A stretch of 64,000 bases of DNA from Microvirga pudoricolor (GCF_016892705.1 NZ_JAFEMB010000010.1:1-64000), one strand, 5' to 3'. Positions 1 through 8,732 are shown, counted from the stretch's first letter. Notes: generated from the sequence alone by a model not told the origin. Numbers and translations: made by a program.

Positions 1-99
1 GTCAGCGCCGGACTGCTCATCGTCGCCATCATCCTCCTCGTCCTCGCCCTCCTCCCAACCATCCGAAAAGGACGGGATACCGTGTTTGTCGAGGATTGA
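1..99 (+). CDS. C-terminus of a membrane protein (partial)
   Basis: An open frame runs in from the window edge and stops at TGA 97-99, giving 32 residues. They form one strongly hydrophobic helix (LLIVAIILLVLALL) followed by a basic tail (TIRKGRDTVFVED). This looks like the last transmembrane segment and short cytoplasmic tail of a multi-pass transporter, perhaps of the MFS type, but nothing in the visible part fixes the family. The gene faces the next operon tail to tail; the 142 bp between them show nothing I can call. Confidence 0.5.
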   Translation, partial: VSAGLLIVAIILLVLALLPTIRKGRDTVFVED

Positions 100-241
100 G
101 ACGAGAACGCGAAGCATTGATGCCGGCATCGGCAAACCTAGCGCGATCGTCGACAACAATGGGCATCACGACAGCCCAGTAAGGATGGACCGCAACTGGC
201 TGGCAAGTCTGCCGGCCAAAGACATGCGGTCGTCCAGAAAC

Positions 242-1066
242 TTAAATGGGCTGGAGATCGAGAGCTGACCAAATCCGATCGACCATCTCAATAAACCTGA
301 TGTCCTTGCGCAGAACCTTCGGATCGCGCGGTCGCTCGAAGTCGACGTTGACATCAAGCTTGACCCGGCCGGGACGAGCGGACAAAACGACGACCCGGTC
401 AGACAGTGTCACTGCCTCCTCAATGTCGTGCGTGACGAACAACACCGATCGGCGGTGCTCCGTCCAGATCCGGAGCAGCTCTCTACCCATGGCGCTCTTC
501 GTTTGAGAATCGAGAGCCCCGAACGGCTCGTCCATCAAGAAAATCTCCGGCTCGTATGCTAAGAGTCGGCCAAGAGCGACGCGCTGGCGCATGCCGCCAG
601 ACAATTGATGCGGCAGGTTCTTCTCAAAACCCGCCAGTCGCAGGAATCCGATCAGGCTCTTCACCCGTTCGGCGATATACTGAGGCGGGATTCGGGCAAG
701 CTCGGCGCCGACAAGAATATTTTCCTCGGCGCTCGCCCAAGGCAGGAGCGTGTCTCGTTGAAACATGAAGCCGACGCGGTCTTTGGCATGTGTGACGGGA
801 TTTCCATCGACGAGAGCGGTGCCGCTTGCAGGTTCAAGCAAGCCCGACAGGACGCGCAGTAGAGTCGACTTTCCGCATCCGCTCGGGCCAACGATCGATA
901 CGAACTGCCCCGGAGAGACATCTAGGCTCACATCCTGAACAACTTTGACAGGCGTGCCATCGCCCGATGGATAGGTCACACTGAGGTTACGAAGGGAAAT
1001 TTTTGGAACATCGTGACCTGAACTGGCGTGGCCATCGAGTTTTTGCGGATTGACCGGTTTCGTCAT
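242..1066 (-). CDS. ABC transporter ATP-binding protein, SsuB/TauB type
   Basis: A 274-residue nucleotide-binding subunit that would energise uptake through the adjacent permease. Walker A (GPSGCGKST), the signature LSGGMRQR, Walker B (IFLMDEP) and the switch histidine (FVTHDIEEA) are all intact, and the size matches the nitrate/sulfonate/taurine importer family. I start at the ATG at 1066 because GGAGG lies 5 bp upstream; it overlaps the permease stop as TGATG. An ATG 12 bp further upstream has no better site. It is the last gene of a six-gene minus-strand operon. Substrate specificity rests on context (flavin monooxygenase, FMN reductase, sulfurtransferase), so an organosulfur compound is likely but not proven. 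Confidence 0.9.
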   Translation of the reverse strand: MTKPVNPQKLDGHASSGHDVPKISLRNLSVTYPSGDGTPVKVVQDVSLDVSPGQFVSIVGPSGCGKSTLLRVLSGLLEPASGTALVDGNPVTHAKDRVGFMFQRDTLLPWASAEENILVGAELARIPPQYIAERVKSLIGFLRLAGFEKNLPHQLSGGMRQRVALGRLLAYEPEIFLMDEPFGALDSQTKSAMGRELLRIWTEHRRSVLFVTHDIEEAVTLSDRVVVLSARPGRVKLDVNVDFERPRDPKVLRKDIRFIEMVDRIWSALDLQPI

Positions 1067-1899
1067 CAGGGCCTCCATCCGGAGAACCGCGCCTCGAGGC
1101 GAGCGACAAGAATATTTCCGATTGTGGCCAGTACCGTGAGCATGACCAAGCCGACAAAGACGCCCGTCGTGTCAAGCCGACCGGCCGACTTCTCAATGTA
1201 CCATCCCAGCCCGGCGCTCGCTCCCAGGAGCTCGCCGACCACGGCGCCCACAAGCGACAATCCTACGCCGATCCGCAAGGACGCAATGATCCACGGCACG
1301 ATCCACGGAAGCAGAACTTTTCGTGTCATATAGGCCCTTGAGGCCCGCATGGTCCGGAACAGGTCGATAAGGTCGCGGTCCATTGTCTTGAGGCCCTCAT
1401 GAACGTTGAGCATGAAGATGAAGAGGACCGTCGAAAACGCCATCATCACCTTGGAGAAGAGATCGATGCCGAACCAGATGATGAAGAGCGGCGCAAGAGC
1501 CACGCGCGGCAGACTGTAAAGGCTCATGATGAATGGCTCGGCTACGGCATTGGCATATTTGTAGCGCGCCATGGCAATGCCGATGGGAACACCCACCGTG
1601 AAGGCAAGCGCCAGACCGAGGGATGCTTCGACGAGAGTCCGTTGCGTGTTCCGCCAGAGTTCACCCTCCAGCGTCAGGCTCCAGAGGCGCTCTGCGATGA
1701 GAGAGGGACGGCTGATCCAGATGGGGTCGACGGCGAACTGGCCGAGCATTTCCCATACTGTGAGAATGACCGCAAGCGTAATGAGCCTATCCCTGACGAG
1801 CCGCCAGGAGAGTTCGGGTCGCCGCGCTCCCTTTGCTGCGTCGGAACCTGTTCGTTCAGTGCCGGCCGGGGTAGAGGGGCTTTGCGTCAGTGCTACCAC
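1066..1899 (-). CDS. ABC transporter permease, SsuC/TauC type
   Basis: Inner-membrane permease of the BPD (binding-protein-dependent) class, 277 residues, with about six membrane spans. The cytoplasmic EAA-type loop is visible as the stretch around FRTMRASRAYMTRKVLLPW, the coupling helix that docks on the ATPase. I prefer the GTG at 1899, preceded by GGAG at 6 bp, over an upstream GTG at 1920; the choice changes only seven residues ahead of the first helix. It is followed directly by its ATPase with a 1-bp overlap and preceded by the sulfurtransferase 31 bp away. Family assignment is firm; the ligand is inferred from neighbours. Confidence 0.88.
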   Translation of the reverse strand: MVALTQSPSTPAGTERTGSDAAKGARRPELSWRLVRDRLITLAVILTVWEMLGQFAVDPIWISRPSLIAERLWSLTLEGELWRNTQRTLVEASLGLALAFTVGVPIGIAMARYKYANAVAEPFIMSLYSLPRVALAPLFIIWFGIDLFSKVMMAFSTVLFIFMLNVHEGLKTMDRDLIDLFRTMRASRAYMTRKVLLPWIVPWIIASLRIGVGLSLVGAVVGELLGASAGLGWYIEKSAGRLDTTGVFVGLVMLTVLATIGNILVARLEARFSGWRP

Positions 1900-1930
1900 T
1901 TGGATCTCCACTTCAAGCACATGGGGTCGC

Positions 1931-2800
1931 TCAGCCAGGGCTCGCCCCGGTCGCGACGGGACGCGACGGATCGGCGCTCCAGGCAGACCAAGAGCCTGGG
2001 AACAGAGCTGCCTCGATCCCTAAGCTCGCCAGCGCCAGCACCTGATGGGCCGCCGCGACGCCTCCCCCACAGTAAACCCCGACCGTCCGCTGCCCGTCGA
2101 TGCCGAGCGCGGCGAAGCGCTTCCGAAGCAGGCTGGGATCTGTCAGCAGGCCCGCTGCGTCGAGATTCTCCGTGGTTGGTGCGCTGATGGCACCGGGGAT
2201 ATGCCCCTCCGGTTCCTTCCCGGCTTCGCGTGGACGACCGAGGTAAGCTTCCGCACCCCGCGCGTCCAGAAGAATGGACGAGCGTGCAAGGGAGGCAGCC
2301 GCATCCGCATCGAGGACAGGCAGGTGGCCTCCGGCGAGGACGACGTCTCCAGGCGTCGGCTGCGGCACATCGCGGGTGACGATTCCCCCGGCCTCCTTCC
2401 AGGCGGCAAGGCCACCATCGAGAAGGCGTACGTCGGTCAGACCGGCCCAGCGCAGAACCCACCAAGCTCGGGCCGCCTGGAGGCCGCGATTGTCATCGTA
2501 GACGACGACCGTGGAATCCGGGTTGACCCCCCATTGGCGGGCATCGCGTTGCAGGTCGGAGATGTCCGGCAAGGGCCGGCGGCCGCTAAGCCCTCTCGAC
2601 GCTCCCGCCAGTTCGGTCGGCAGATCGACATAGACCGCACCTGGGATATGCCCTGCGAGATAAGCCGGACGTCCATCGGGACTGTCGGGTCGGAAACGAA
2701 TATCCAACAGCACGAGATGCTTGCTCTTGGAAACAGCTTCGAGCTCGGTCGTGGAGATGAGAACGGACGTTCGAGTAGCATGCGAAGTGAGCGTGTTCAT
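1931..2800 (-). CDS. Sulfurtransferase, two rhodanese domains (SseA-like)
   Basis: A 289-residue protein with the tandem rhodanese architecture of thiosulfate and 3-mercaptopyruvate sulfurtransferases: an inactive N-terminal domain (about 15-135) and a catalytic C-terminal domain (about 165-280). The active-site loop is CGGGVAA with the persulfide cysteine at residue 244. This resembles the CG(S/G)GVTA loop of mercaptopyruvate sulfurtransferases more than the CRKGVT loop of classical rhodanese. It lies inside the organosulfur-type operon, 9 bp after the monooxygenase and before the permease, so it may handle the sulfur released by that enzyme. This role is inferred; free-standing SseA homologues are usually general cysteine-metabolism enzymes. 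Confidence 0.85.
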   Translation of the reverse strand: MNTLTSHATRTSVLISTTELEAVSKSKHLVLLDIRFRPDSPDGRPAYLAGHIPGAVYVDLPTELAGASRGLSGRRPLPDISDLQRDARQWGVNPDSTVVVYDDNRGLQAARAWWVLRWAGLTDVRLLDGGLAAWKEAGGIVTRDVPQPTPGDVVLAGGHLPVLDADAAASLARSSILLDARGAEAYLGRPREAGKEPEGHIPGAISAPTTENLDAAGLLTDPSLLRKRFAALGIDGQRTVGVYCGGGVAAAHQVLALASLGIEAALFPGSWSAWSADPSRPVATGASPG

Positions 2801-2809
2801 GGTACGCCC

Positions 2810-4180
2810 TCACGCTGCTTCGGACGAGTTCTGGCGGCTTCGGGCCTGAGCATACAGGTTGGCCGGGCGCGTCAGGCCAAAGTGATCGCGGAAGGTCTTG
2901 CCCTCGTACTCGGTTCGGAACAGCCCGCGCCGCTGAAGCTCCGGAATGACCAACTCGACGAAGAGCTCCGCCGTCCCGGGAAGGTACGGAGGGAACAGGA
3001 TGAATCCGTCGGCGGCTCGCTCCTGGAACCATTCCTCGAACCGGTCTGCGATAGCCTTGGCATCACCGACAATTTCCGCACCGCCTCCGCTACGGCGGAA
3101 GTACAGGAAGACGTCGCGAAGGGTGACGCGGTCCGTTCCGAAGCTGCCTTTAGCCTGATCGATGATCCGACGGGCAGTCGTGCTGGGGCTGGCCAGTTCC
3201 TCTATGTCTGAGACCGGTGTATCGAGGCGATAGGCTGTCAGATCAATCCCGAGAGCACCGGACAAAGGCCCAAGATCGTAGTTCGTAACCGTCAGGTCCT
3301 GAATTTCGCGATACTTGTCGTGCGCTTCTCGGGCCGTGTGTCCGACATAGACGGCGATCCCCGTTACGAGGGACTGATCGTCCGGATTTCTCCCATATGC
3401 AGCCAGGCGGCCCTTGATGTCGGCATAATAAGCTTTCGCGGGCTCCAAATGTAAAGCAGTCCCGAAGCGGACGTCGGCAAATCGCGCTCCAAAATCCTTG
3501 GACCGTTCGGAAGCTCCTGCGGTGAGAAGCGGAATCTGTCCCTGCGGTGGCCTGGCGATGTTAAGCGGACCCGCGACGGAATAGTGGTCGCCTTTGTAGT
3601 TGATGCGATGGACCGCTTCAGGGTTGATGAAAAGACCAGATGCTTTATCGCCTACAAGAGCATCGTCCTCCCAGCTATCCCAGAGACGTTTGACGATCTC
3701 GATGTATTCAACAGCGTTATCAAAACGGTGGTCCGTGCCCCAATGCTCCGAGCGGCCAAAATTCGCCGCGGCCTCTGGATCCCGGCCCGTCACGATGTTG
3801 AAGGCAAGGCGTCCGCCGCTGAGGTGATCCGCCGTCGCGGTCGCGCGGGCAACATTGAAGGGATCCGAATAGGTGGTGTTGACGGTCGTGACGATACCAA
3901 TCTTTTTCGTTACGGCGGCCACGTAACTTGCGAGGGTGAGCGCTTCAGGGCGCAGGACGAGATTGGGGTGCTCCGCCTGCGTTTCAGGGAGACCGACGAC
4001 TCGGTCTCCGATGAAAAAGAAGTCCAGTTTCCCACGCTCTGAGAGCTGCGCCATCCTCGTCAGAAAGCGTGGGTCGAAGGTGCCGTCGACACGGGCCTCC
4101 GGCAAGCGCCAGCCTGCCGGATGGTATCCGGTGGCCCAAATGGAGAAGCCGAGGCGGATGTGTTTGCGGTTTTCGCTCAT
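2810..4180 (-). CDS. FMNH2-dependent monooxygenase, NtaA/SnaA/DszA family (LLM class)
   Basis: A 456-residue bacterial-luciferase-like TIM-barrel flavin monooxygenase. Length and sequence fit the NtaA/SnaA/DszA/DmoA branch, which uses reduced FMN supplied by a separate reductase to cleave C-S, S-oxide or C-N bonds: the N-terminal FSIWATGYHPAGWR segment, the FFIGDR strand, the NIVTGRDPEAAANFGR phosphate-binding region and a long C-terminal extension are typical. The operon also encodes an FMN reductase (5281-5835) and an importer, giving a complete take-up-and-oxidise unit. The true substrate could be a sulfonate, sulfone, dimethyl sulfide or an aminopolycarboxylate; the neighbouring sulfurtransferase favours sulfur. 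Confidence 0.85.
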   Translation of the reverse strand: MSENRKHIRLGFSIWATGYHPAGWRLPEARVDGTFDPRFLTRMAQLSERGKLDFFFIGDRVVGLPETQAEHPNLVLRPEALTLASYVAAVTKKIGIVTTVNTTYSDPFNVARATATADHLSGGRLAFNIVTGRDPEAAANFGRSEHWGTDHRFDNAVEYIEIVKRLWDSWEDDALVGDKASGLFINPEAVHRINYKGDHYSVAGPLNIARPPQGQIPLLTAGASERSKDFGARFADVRFGTALHLEPAKAYYADIKGRLAAYGRNPDDQSLVTGIAVYVGHTAREAHDKYREIQDLTVTNYDLGPLSGALGIDLTAYRLDTPVSDIEELASPSTTARRIIDQAKGSFGTDRVTLRDVFLYFRRSGGGAEIVGDAKAIADRFEEWFQERAADGFILFPPYLPGTAELFVELVIPELQRRGLFRTEYEGKTFRDHFGLTRPANLYAQARSRQNSSEAA

Positions 4181-4225
4181 GATCTCAACACTGGTAATGA
4201 TGAAAGGGCAGCTGGCCGATGGGAG

Positions 4226-5245
4226 TTACGATCCAGCCTTCTTAAGAAATGTGTCGGGATTGCCGACCTTGAAGTCGACACGTCTGAGCTGCGGCTCCAA
4301 CTCAACGAGATCCTTCTGCAACTGCTCCCAGGCGTCAGAGGTATAGAGACCGTCCCGGCTCAGGCGATTGGGCAAGCTGTCGGCGACCTCGTCGATGACT
4401 TTAGCGTCGAGTTCCGGATAAAGCTTGCGAAGTCCCGCAACGGCGATGTCACGGTTGTCGAGAAGAAGGCGCTGGGCCTTCAGCGTTGCCTGCGCCACAG
4501 CCCGCGCGGCGTCCTTGTTATCGTTCAACCATTTTTCACGGGCGAGCAGCCCCAAGGACGGGATGGTCTGGGTTCGCCAGTCGAAAACAACCCGATAATC
4601 CTCATGACCGAGTTGCAATGCGTTGATGGTCCCAAACATGCCGGCTGCGATCCGTCCGGTATCAAGAGCGGCTTTCTGGGCTGCGCCGACACCAGCACCA
4701 ACAAGTTCCAGGTCCTTCTTGGCATCGAGACCCGAACGTTTCGCTTGGAGGCCGATCAAATTTTCGGTGAGGCTGCCGGATGAAGTGATGCCAACGCGCT
4801 GCCCCTTCAACTCCTCGAAGGATTTGATGGGTGAATCCTTGCGCGTCAAAAGAGCGTAGGTGTGCTTCGTGTCGAACGCGAAAGCCACAACGCCATCGAT
4901 CCCGCGATCACGCAGACGCACCACGTGCTCCGGAGCGCAAATGCAGTACTGGATGCCGTTGCCGACCAAGGCCTGTACCGCTGGCGCCCCGCCTTTGAAA
5001 TCCACAACCTCTGCCTCGATACCGCTTTCCTTGTAGTACCCGCGCTCGATCGCGACATGAATTGCCAGCGACGCATCGCCGAGATTGCCCGCGGTGCCGA
5101 ACAGAACCCTTGTCTGGGCCTGCACGCTGGAGGACAGCAGCACGGTAGCCATCAGCACGGCCCCGAAAGCCCCGGTCCGGTGCAGTGGGCGTGCATCCGC
5201 GACGCCAGACCAAGAAGTGAAGACGGTAGAGAAGGATTTCGTCAT
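4226..5245 (-). CDS. ABC transporter substrate-binding protein, NMT1/SsuA-like
   Basis: Periplasmic ligand-binding protein of 339 residues. A basic N-region precedes a hydrophobic core (AFGAVLMATVLLSSSVQAQ) with probable signal peptidase cleavage after VQA, at roughly residue 43; the leader is longer than usual, so a downstream start is possible. The mature part follows the SsuA/THI5/NMT1 fold (IAIERGYYKESGIEAEVVDFKG-like opening, then KGQRVGITSSGS). It precedes the monooxygenase by 45 bp, so it is transcribed early in the operon, as expected for the most abundant transporter component. Ligand unknown; an organosulfur compound is inferred from context. Confidence 0.85.
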   Translation of the reverse strand: MTKSFSTVFTSWSGVADARPLHRTGAFGAVLMATVLLSSSVQAQTRVLFGTAGNLGDASLAIHVAIERGYYKESGIEAEVVDFKGGAPAVQALVGNGIQYCICAPEHVVRLRDRGIDGVVAFAFDTKHTYALLTRKDSPIKSFEELKGQRVGITSSGSLTENLIGLQAKRSGLDAKKDLELVGAGVGAAQKAALDTGRIAAGMFGTINALQLGHEDYRVVFDWRTQTIPSLGLLAREKWLNDNKDAARAVAQATLKAQRLLLDNRDIAVAGLRKLYPELDAKVIDEVADSLPNRLSRDGLYTSDAWEQLQKDLVELEPQLRRVDFKVGNPDTFLKKAGS

Positions 5246-5280
5246 CGGACGGCTCCGCGCATGGATGAATGATCTGCAGA

Positions 5281-5835
5281 TCAGGCGGCCTGATGGCCGA
5301 CAGTTGACGCTCGTGCCTGCAAGGCAGAGACTGCCTCGTTGACAAGGGTCGTGAGACGACCCTGGATGGCTTGGTCTTGAATGCGGCCATCAATGAATGC
5401 TTTATCAGGAACGAAGACACCCGTTGGCAGGGTATGGGCGTTGAAAAATCCGAACAGCGGGCGAAGCTGATGCTCGATAACCAACGCGTGACGGTCGGAT
5501 CCGCCGGTCGCGAGAAGTCCTACCGGAATGCCGCTCAGGGCCTTGTAGTCGATGAGATCGATAAAGTGCTTGAAGAGGCCGGTATACGATCCTTTGTACA
5601 CGGGAGTGCCGACAAGAAGGAGATCCGCCCGCTCGACGGACAGCAATGCTTGCGTGACATCCAGAGAGACATCATCGCGCGAGCGAGCGATCAGGCCGGA
5701 CAGCAGTTCCGCAATGTCAACGATGCTCGCCTCTCCTGAGACGCGATGGGCGACGCGTTCCTGAACATGAACGACAAGGCTCCTAGTGCGTGACTGAAAT
5801 GAAGGACTTCCGACGACCGCGACAATCTTCGACAT
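5281..5835 (-). CDS. NAD(P)H-dependent FMN reductase, SsuE/MsuE-like
   Basis: A flavodoxin-fold reductase of 184 residues that would supply FMNH2 to the monooxygenase three genes on. Visible family marks are the N-terminal phosphate loop GSPSFQSRT, the central LLVGTPVYKGSYTGLFKHFID segment and LLATGGS. I use the ATG at 5835 (MSKIVAV), preceded by CAGGGTG, rather than a GTG 15 bp upstream. It is the first gene of the operon, 35 bp before the binding protein, and the palindromic region at 5869-5916 lies just ahead of it. The pairing with an LLM monooxygenase makes the role secure at the family level. Confidence 0.88.
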   Translation of the reverse strand: MSKIVAVVGSPSFQSRTRSLVVHVQERVAHRVSGEASIVDIAELLSGLIARSRDDVSLDVTQALLSVERADLLLVGTPVYKGSYTGLFKHFIDLIDYKALSGIPVGLLATGGSDRHALVIEHQLRPLFGFFNAHTLPTGVFVPDKAFIDGRIQDQAIQGRLTTLVNEAVSALQARASTVGHQAA

Positions 5836-6221
5836 GAGCACCCTGCACACTGAAATGCAGTCATTATGGTTCGTTAAAACGGCGAACGATGCAATAGTAA
5901 GTTCTTTATAAAGAACGGAGCGATGATAGATGAAATCCCCGAACCAAATGAGGTCCGGGAGAAAATATTGCCTTTCGAAAGATCGTTACAAGCGTTGTCG
6001 CGATTCTCTCCATCCTTTGATCTGCAGACTTTCGGATGCCGCAGCGATACCGATCGCCAGTCGAGCATGCTGTTCAAATCCGGATCGCTCTCTTTTCTGG
6101 ATGGGTGCAACAGCCGCGGGTCGGGCCTGTTTCGTCAGTCACAGTCGTGCTTTCCCCTGCATTTGAGGGGCCATGGTTGGTCTAGGTCGGACCTCGGTAG
6201 CGTGGGAAATTCGAGGACGGC
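5836..6221. other. Intergenic region, 386 bp, regulatory only
   Basis: Lies between the first gene of the organosulfur-type operon and the last gene of the TRAP operon, both on the minus strand. It holds the two dyads described separately. The short open frames here overlap each other on both strands and have no ribosome binding site or recognisable family, so I call no gene. Confidence 0.5.
5901..5916. promoter_or_regulatory. 16-bp perfect palindrome upstream of the organosulfur-type operon
   Basis: GTTCTTTA followed directly by TAAAGAAC is a perfect inverted repeat centred about 73 bp upstream of the FMN reductase start. A second, looser repeat, GTTCG-N9-CGAAC, lies at 5869-5887 between it and the gene. 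Two dyads in a row ahead of a catabolic operon suggest a repressor or activator site. No regulator gene adjoins this operon, so the protein is unknown. Confidence 0.5.
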
Positions 6222-7499
6222 TCAATAGAACCAGCGGGCGGGAATCATCACCAGATCAGGAAACACGACCATCACGAACATGACGGCGAACTCAGCAGCC
6301 ATGAACGGGATGACCCCTTTCGTCACGGCATCCATGCTGATTTTTCCAACACCCGCCACCGTGTTGAGCACCACGCCCACCGGAGGCGTGATGAGCCCGA
6401 TCGCATTGTTGATCATGAACAGAACCCCGAAATAGACCGGATCGATGCCTGCCGCTTTCACGAGCGGCATGAGGACGGGGGTAAGAATCAAGATCGAGGG
6501 TGTTAGATCCAGAGCCGTGCCGACAATCATCACCAGAACCATGATTGCCATCATCATCAAGGTTGGTGAGTCGATCAGCGGTTCGAGCAGGACGACGACC
6601 TCGCCCGGGATGTTCGCGACCGTGATCAGCCATGCGCTGACGGCCGCCGCCGCTACCAGAAACATGACGATCGCACTTGTCTGGACTGCTCTCGCAAAGA
6701 CCCCATAAAGATCGGCGATCTTCAACTCACGATAGACCAGGGTCGAAATGAGCAGAGCATAGACGGCTGCGACCACGCCCGCTTCGGTTGGAGTAAAGAC
6801 GCCCATCTTCAGCCCGACGATGATGATGACGGGCAGGACGAGGGCCCATGTGGCCTCTCGGATGGCTGTAAGCAGATCCCGCAGGGATCGACGCGGAGGG
6901 CGAGCGAATGTCTCGTTCCGAGAGATCCACCACCAAGTCGCGCAAAGCGTCGCCGCCAGCATGATGCCCGGTACGATGCCGGCCATGAACAGCCGTGAGA
7001 TCGACACGTTGGCTGCGACACCGAAGACGACATAACCGATGCTCGGCGGAACGACAGGGGCGATGATGCTGGCCGAGGCGATCAGTCCCGCCGAGCGCGC
7101 CTTGTCGTAGCCTGCGGCCGCCATCATCGGCAAGAGGAGCGCCGACAAGGCTGCGGCGTCGGCAACCGCCGAACCCGACAGAGCCGCCAAAAGAAGAGCG
7201 GCGAAGATGGTGACGTAGCCGAGCCCGCCACGCACGTGGCCGAACGCTATCAGGGCCAGATTGACGATGCGGCGCGACAGGCCGCCGGCGTTCATGACTT
7301 CTCCGGCCAGCAGGAAGAACGGCACCGCCAGAAGCGGGTAGCTGTCGGCTCCGTGGATTACGTTTTCGGCTAGGATCTGAGCGTCGAACATGTCGAGATG
7401 CCACATCAGCGCCGCACCACACACGAGCAACGCGAAGGCGATCGGGATGCCAAGAGCCATGGCGCCGATGAGCGAGCCCAGGAAAATCGCGATCGTCAT
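6222..7499 (-). CDS. TRAP transporter large permease, DctM type
   Basis: A 425-residue, very hydrophobic protein with about 12 membrane spans, the standard length for the DctM subunit that carries the translocation path of TRAP transporters. The N-terminal GIPIAFALLVCG and the MINNAIGLITPPVGVVLN region near residue 370 are characteristic. It overlaps the small permease gene by 4 bp (ATGA), and is the last gene of the operon. Transport would be driven by the sodium or proton gradient with ligand delivered by the protein at 8733-9746. The substrate class (an organic acid or amide is usual) cannot be read from the sequence. Confidence 0.93.
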   Translation of the reverse strand: MTIAIFLGSLIGAMALGIPIAFALLVCGAALMWHLDMFDAQILAENVIHGADSYPLLAVPFFLLAGEVMNAGGLSRRIVNLALIAFGHVRGGLGYVTIFAALLLAALSGSAVADAAALSALLLPMMAAAGYDKARSAGLIASASIIAPVVPPSIGYVVFGVAANVSISRLFMAGIVPGIMLAATLCATWWWISRNETFARPPRRSLRDLLTAIREATWALVLPVIIIVGLKMGVFTPTEAGVVAAVYALLISTLVYRELKIADLYGVFARAVQTSAIVMFLVAAAAVSAWLITVANIPGEVVVLLEPLIDSPTLMMMAIMVLVMIVGTALDLTPSILILTPVLMPLVKAAGIDPVYFGVLFMINNAIGLITPPVGVVLNTVAGVGKISMDAVTKGVIPFMAAEFAVMFVMVVFPDLVMIPARWFY

Positions 7500-8008
7500 G
7501 CGCGATCCTCGGATTCCTGGATGATGATCAAGTCACCCTCGTCGGCGCGTCCGGTCAAAAGCCGAACCAGTTCAGTACCCAGGATGGCAGCCGCGGAGAC
7601 CGAGAAGGCCACGCCCGCCGAGTAGAACCAACCGAGAGAAAGGCCGCTTGAGGGCGCCGTCACGTCCCAATTGAGCCGGGTTTGCTCCAGGGCGCCGTCG
7701 AATAGAAGCCAGCACACAAGCAGCATCAGGCCGTAGCCGATGGCAAGGCAGGCCTTCCGCCCTCGAACACCCAGCCGCCCCACGAGGAATTCGGTTCCGA
7801 GATGGCCACGGCGATAGAGCGCAACGACGCTTCCAAGAAACGTCACCCACACGAACATCCAGCGGGATAGCTCCTCCGTTTCGGTGATACCGGAATTGAA
7901 AAGGTATCGCAGGACGACGTTGCCGAAGACGAGGACCACCATCAAGCCGAGCAAGGCGATGGTGATCATCTCGATTCCCTTGCAATAGGCGGAAAGCATT
8001 CGGGTCAT
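7496..8008 (-). CDS. TRAP transporter small permease, DctQ type
   Basis: A 170-residue membrane protein with four spans, typical of the DctQ subunit, which pairs with DctM in the inner membrane. Family marks are ITETEELSRWMFVWVTFLG after the first helix and the following RRGHLG. The open frame extends upstream to 8113, but that extension lies inside the preceding gene; the ATG at 8008 lies 31 bp after that gene's stop and follows GGAGAAAGG, so I use it. Confidence 0.87.
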   Translation of the reverse strand: MTRMLSAYCKGIEMITIALLGLMVVLVFGNVVLRYLFNSGITETEELSRWMFVWVTFLGSVVALYRRGHLGTEFLVGRLGVRGRKACLAIGYGLMLLVCWLLFDGALEQTRLNWDVTAPSSGLSLGWFYSAGVAFSVSAAAILGTELVRLLTGRADEGDLIIIQESEDRA

Positions 8009-8039
8009 CGCGTCGCTTGACCTTTCTCCGGATCGGTCG

Positions 8040-8723
8040 TTAGGCAGCCAAGTCGTGTGCGGCCAAGCTGTATGAGAGGCGATAGATCGACGAGACCCTG
8101 TTTCCCTGCGCACCGCTCGCGGTCAATGCCTCCGGCCCAAGACCGATGGCCTCGATGCGTTCGAGAGCATCTGCGTCATAGCCCGACACAAGGATCATCC
8201 AATCTGCAGCCGCGTCCCCTCCCCTGATACGCTGCTCCGTCGTTTCGGCAACTTTCGGAGCCTCGTTTCGTAGGAGATGGCATCCGGTGACCCCCGGATG
8301 CCGGGGCAGTTCTCGCAGCGCTTCCCTGAGTGCTTCACGAAGAGCCTCGTCTCTCGAAGGAACCGGTGAGAGACGTATAGTGAGCATGCAGCGTCCGATG
8401 CCGCCACCGAAGCTTTCGAGCACACGGCACTGGCTGCGCACCATGTTGCGATGATGCGGCATCATTCGGGTCGACCATGGAGTTGGGTCGTTCAGGCGGG
8501 ACACATAGACCGGCGACGCAAGAGTGGCGTGGTCGTCCAGCTCATAGAGCACGAAGAAACCCTCCCCTCCTTTCCTGTCAGCCCAGCGCGAGCCGCGACG
8601 GAAGCCCGGGATGCTCATGCGTTCGGGAAAGTGCTCGTGGGAGTGCCAATCCTCGAACTCTGTCCTGATGGACGGAGCGATATCCCACCACATGGCGAGG
8701 GCAGCGGATCCGAGCAGCGGCAT
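8040..8723 (-). CDS. Two-domain ferredoxin-fold (EthD/Dabb-like) protein in a TRAP operon
   Basis: A 227-residue soluble protein of unknown function. The N-terminal half begins MPLLGSAALAMWWDIAP and contains EFEDWHSHEHFPERMSIPG, followed by FFVLYELDD: the alpha-beta pattern and conserved histidines seen in EthD-like and dimeric alpha-beta-barrel proteins. The C-terminal half (HPGVTGCHLLRNE, then ADWMILVSGYD) repeats the fold, so the protein looks like an internal duplication. It lies between the binding protein and the small permease with gaps of 9 and 31 bp, so it is co-transcribed. A metabolic role on the imported compound is likely, but I can name no reaction. Confidence 0.75.
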   Translation of the reverse strand: MPLLGSAALAMWWDIAPSIRTEFEDWHSHEHFPERMSIPGFRRGSRWADRKGGEGFFVLYELDDHATLASPVYVSRLNDPTPWSTRMMPHHRNMVRSQCRVLESFGGGIGRCMLTIRLSPVPSRDEALREALREALRELPRHPGVTGCHLLRNEAPKVAETTEQRIRGGDAAADWMILVSGYDADALERIEAIGLGPEALTASGAQGNRVSSIYRLSYSLAAHDLAA

Positions 8724-8732
8724 TGCAAGACC

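Noticed and set aside
1399..3211. Long plus-strand open frames (262 and 388 codons)
   Set aside because: They lie antisense to the ABC permease, sulfurtransferase and monooxygenase genes, have no family similarity and arise from the high GC third-position bias.
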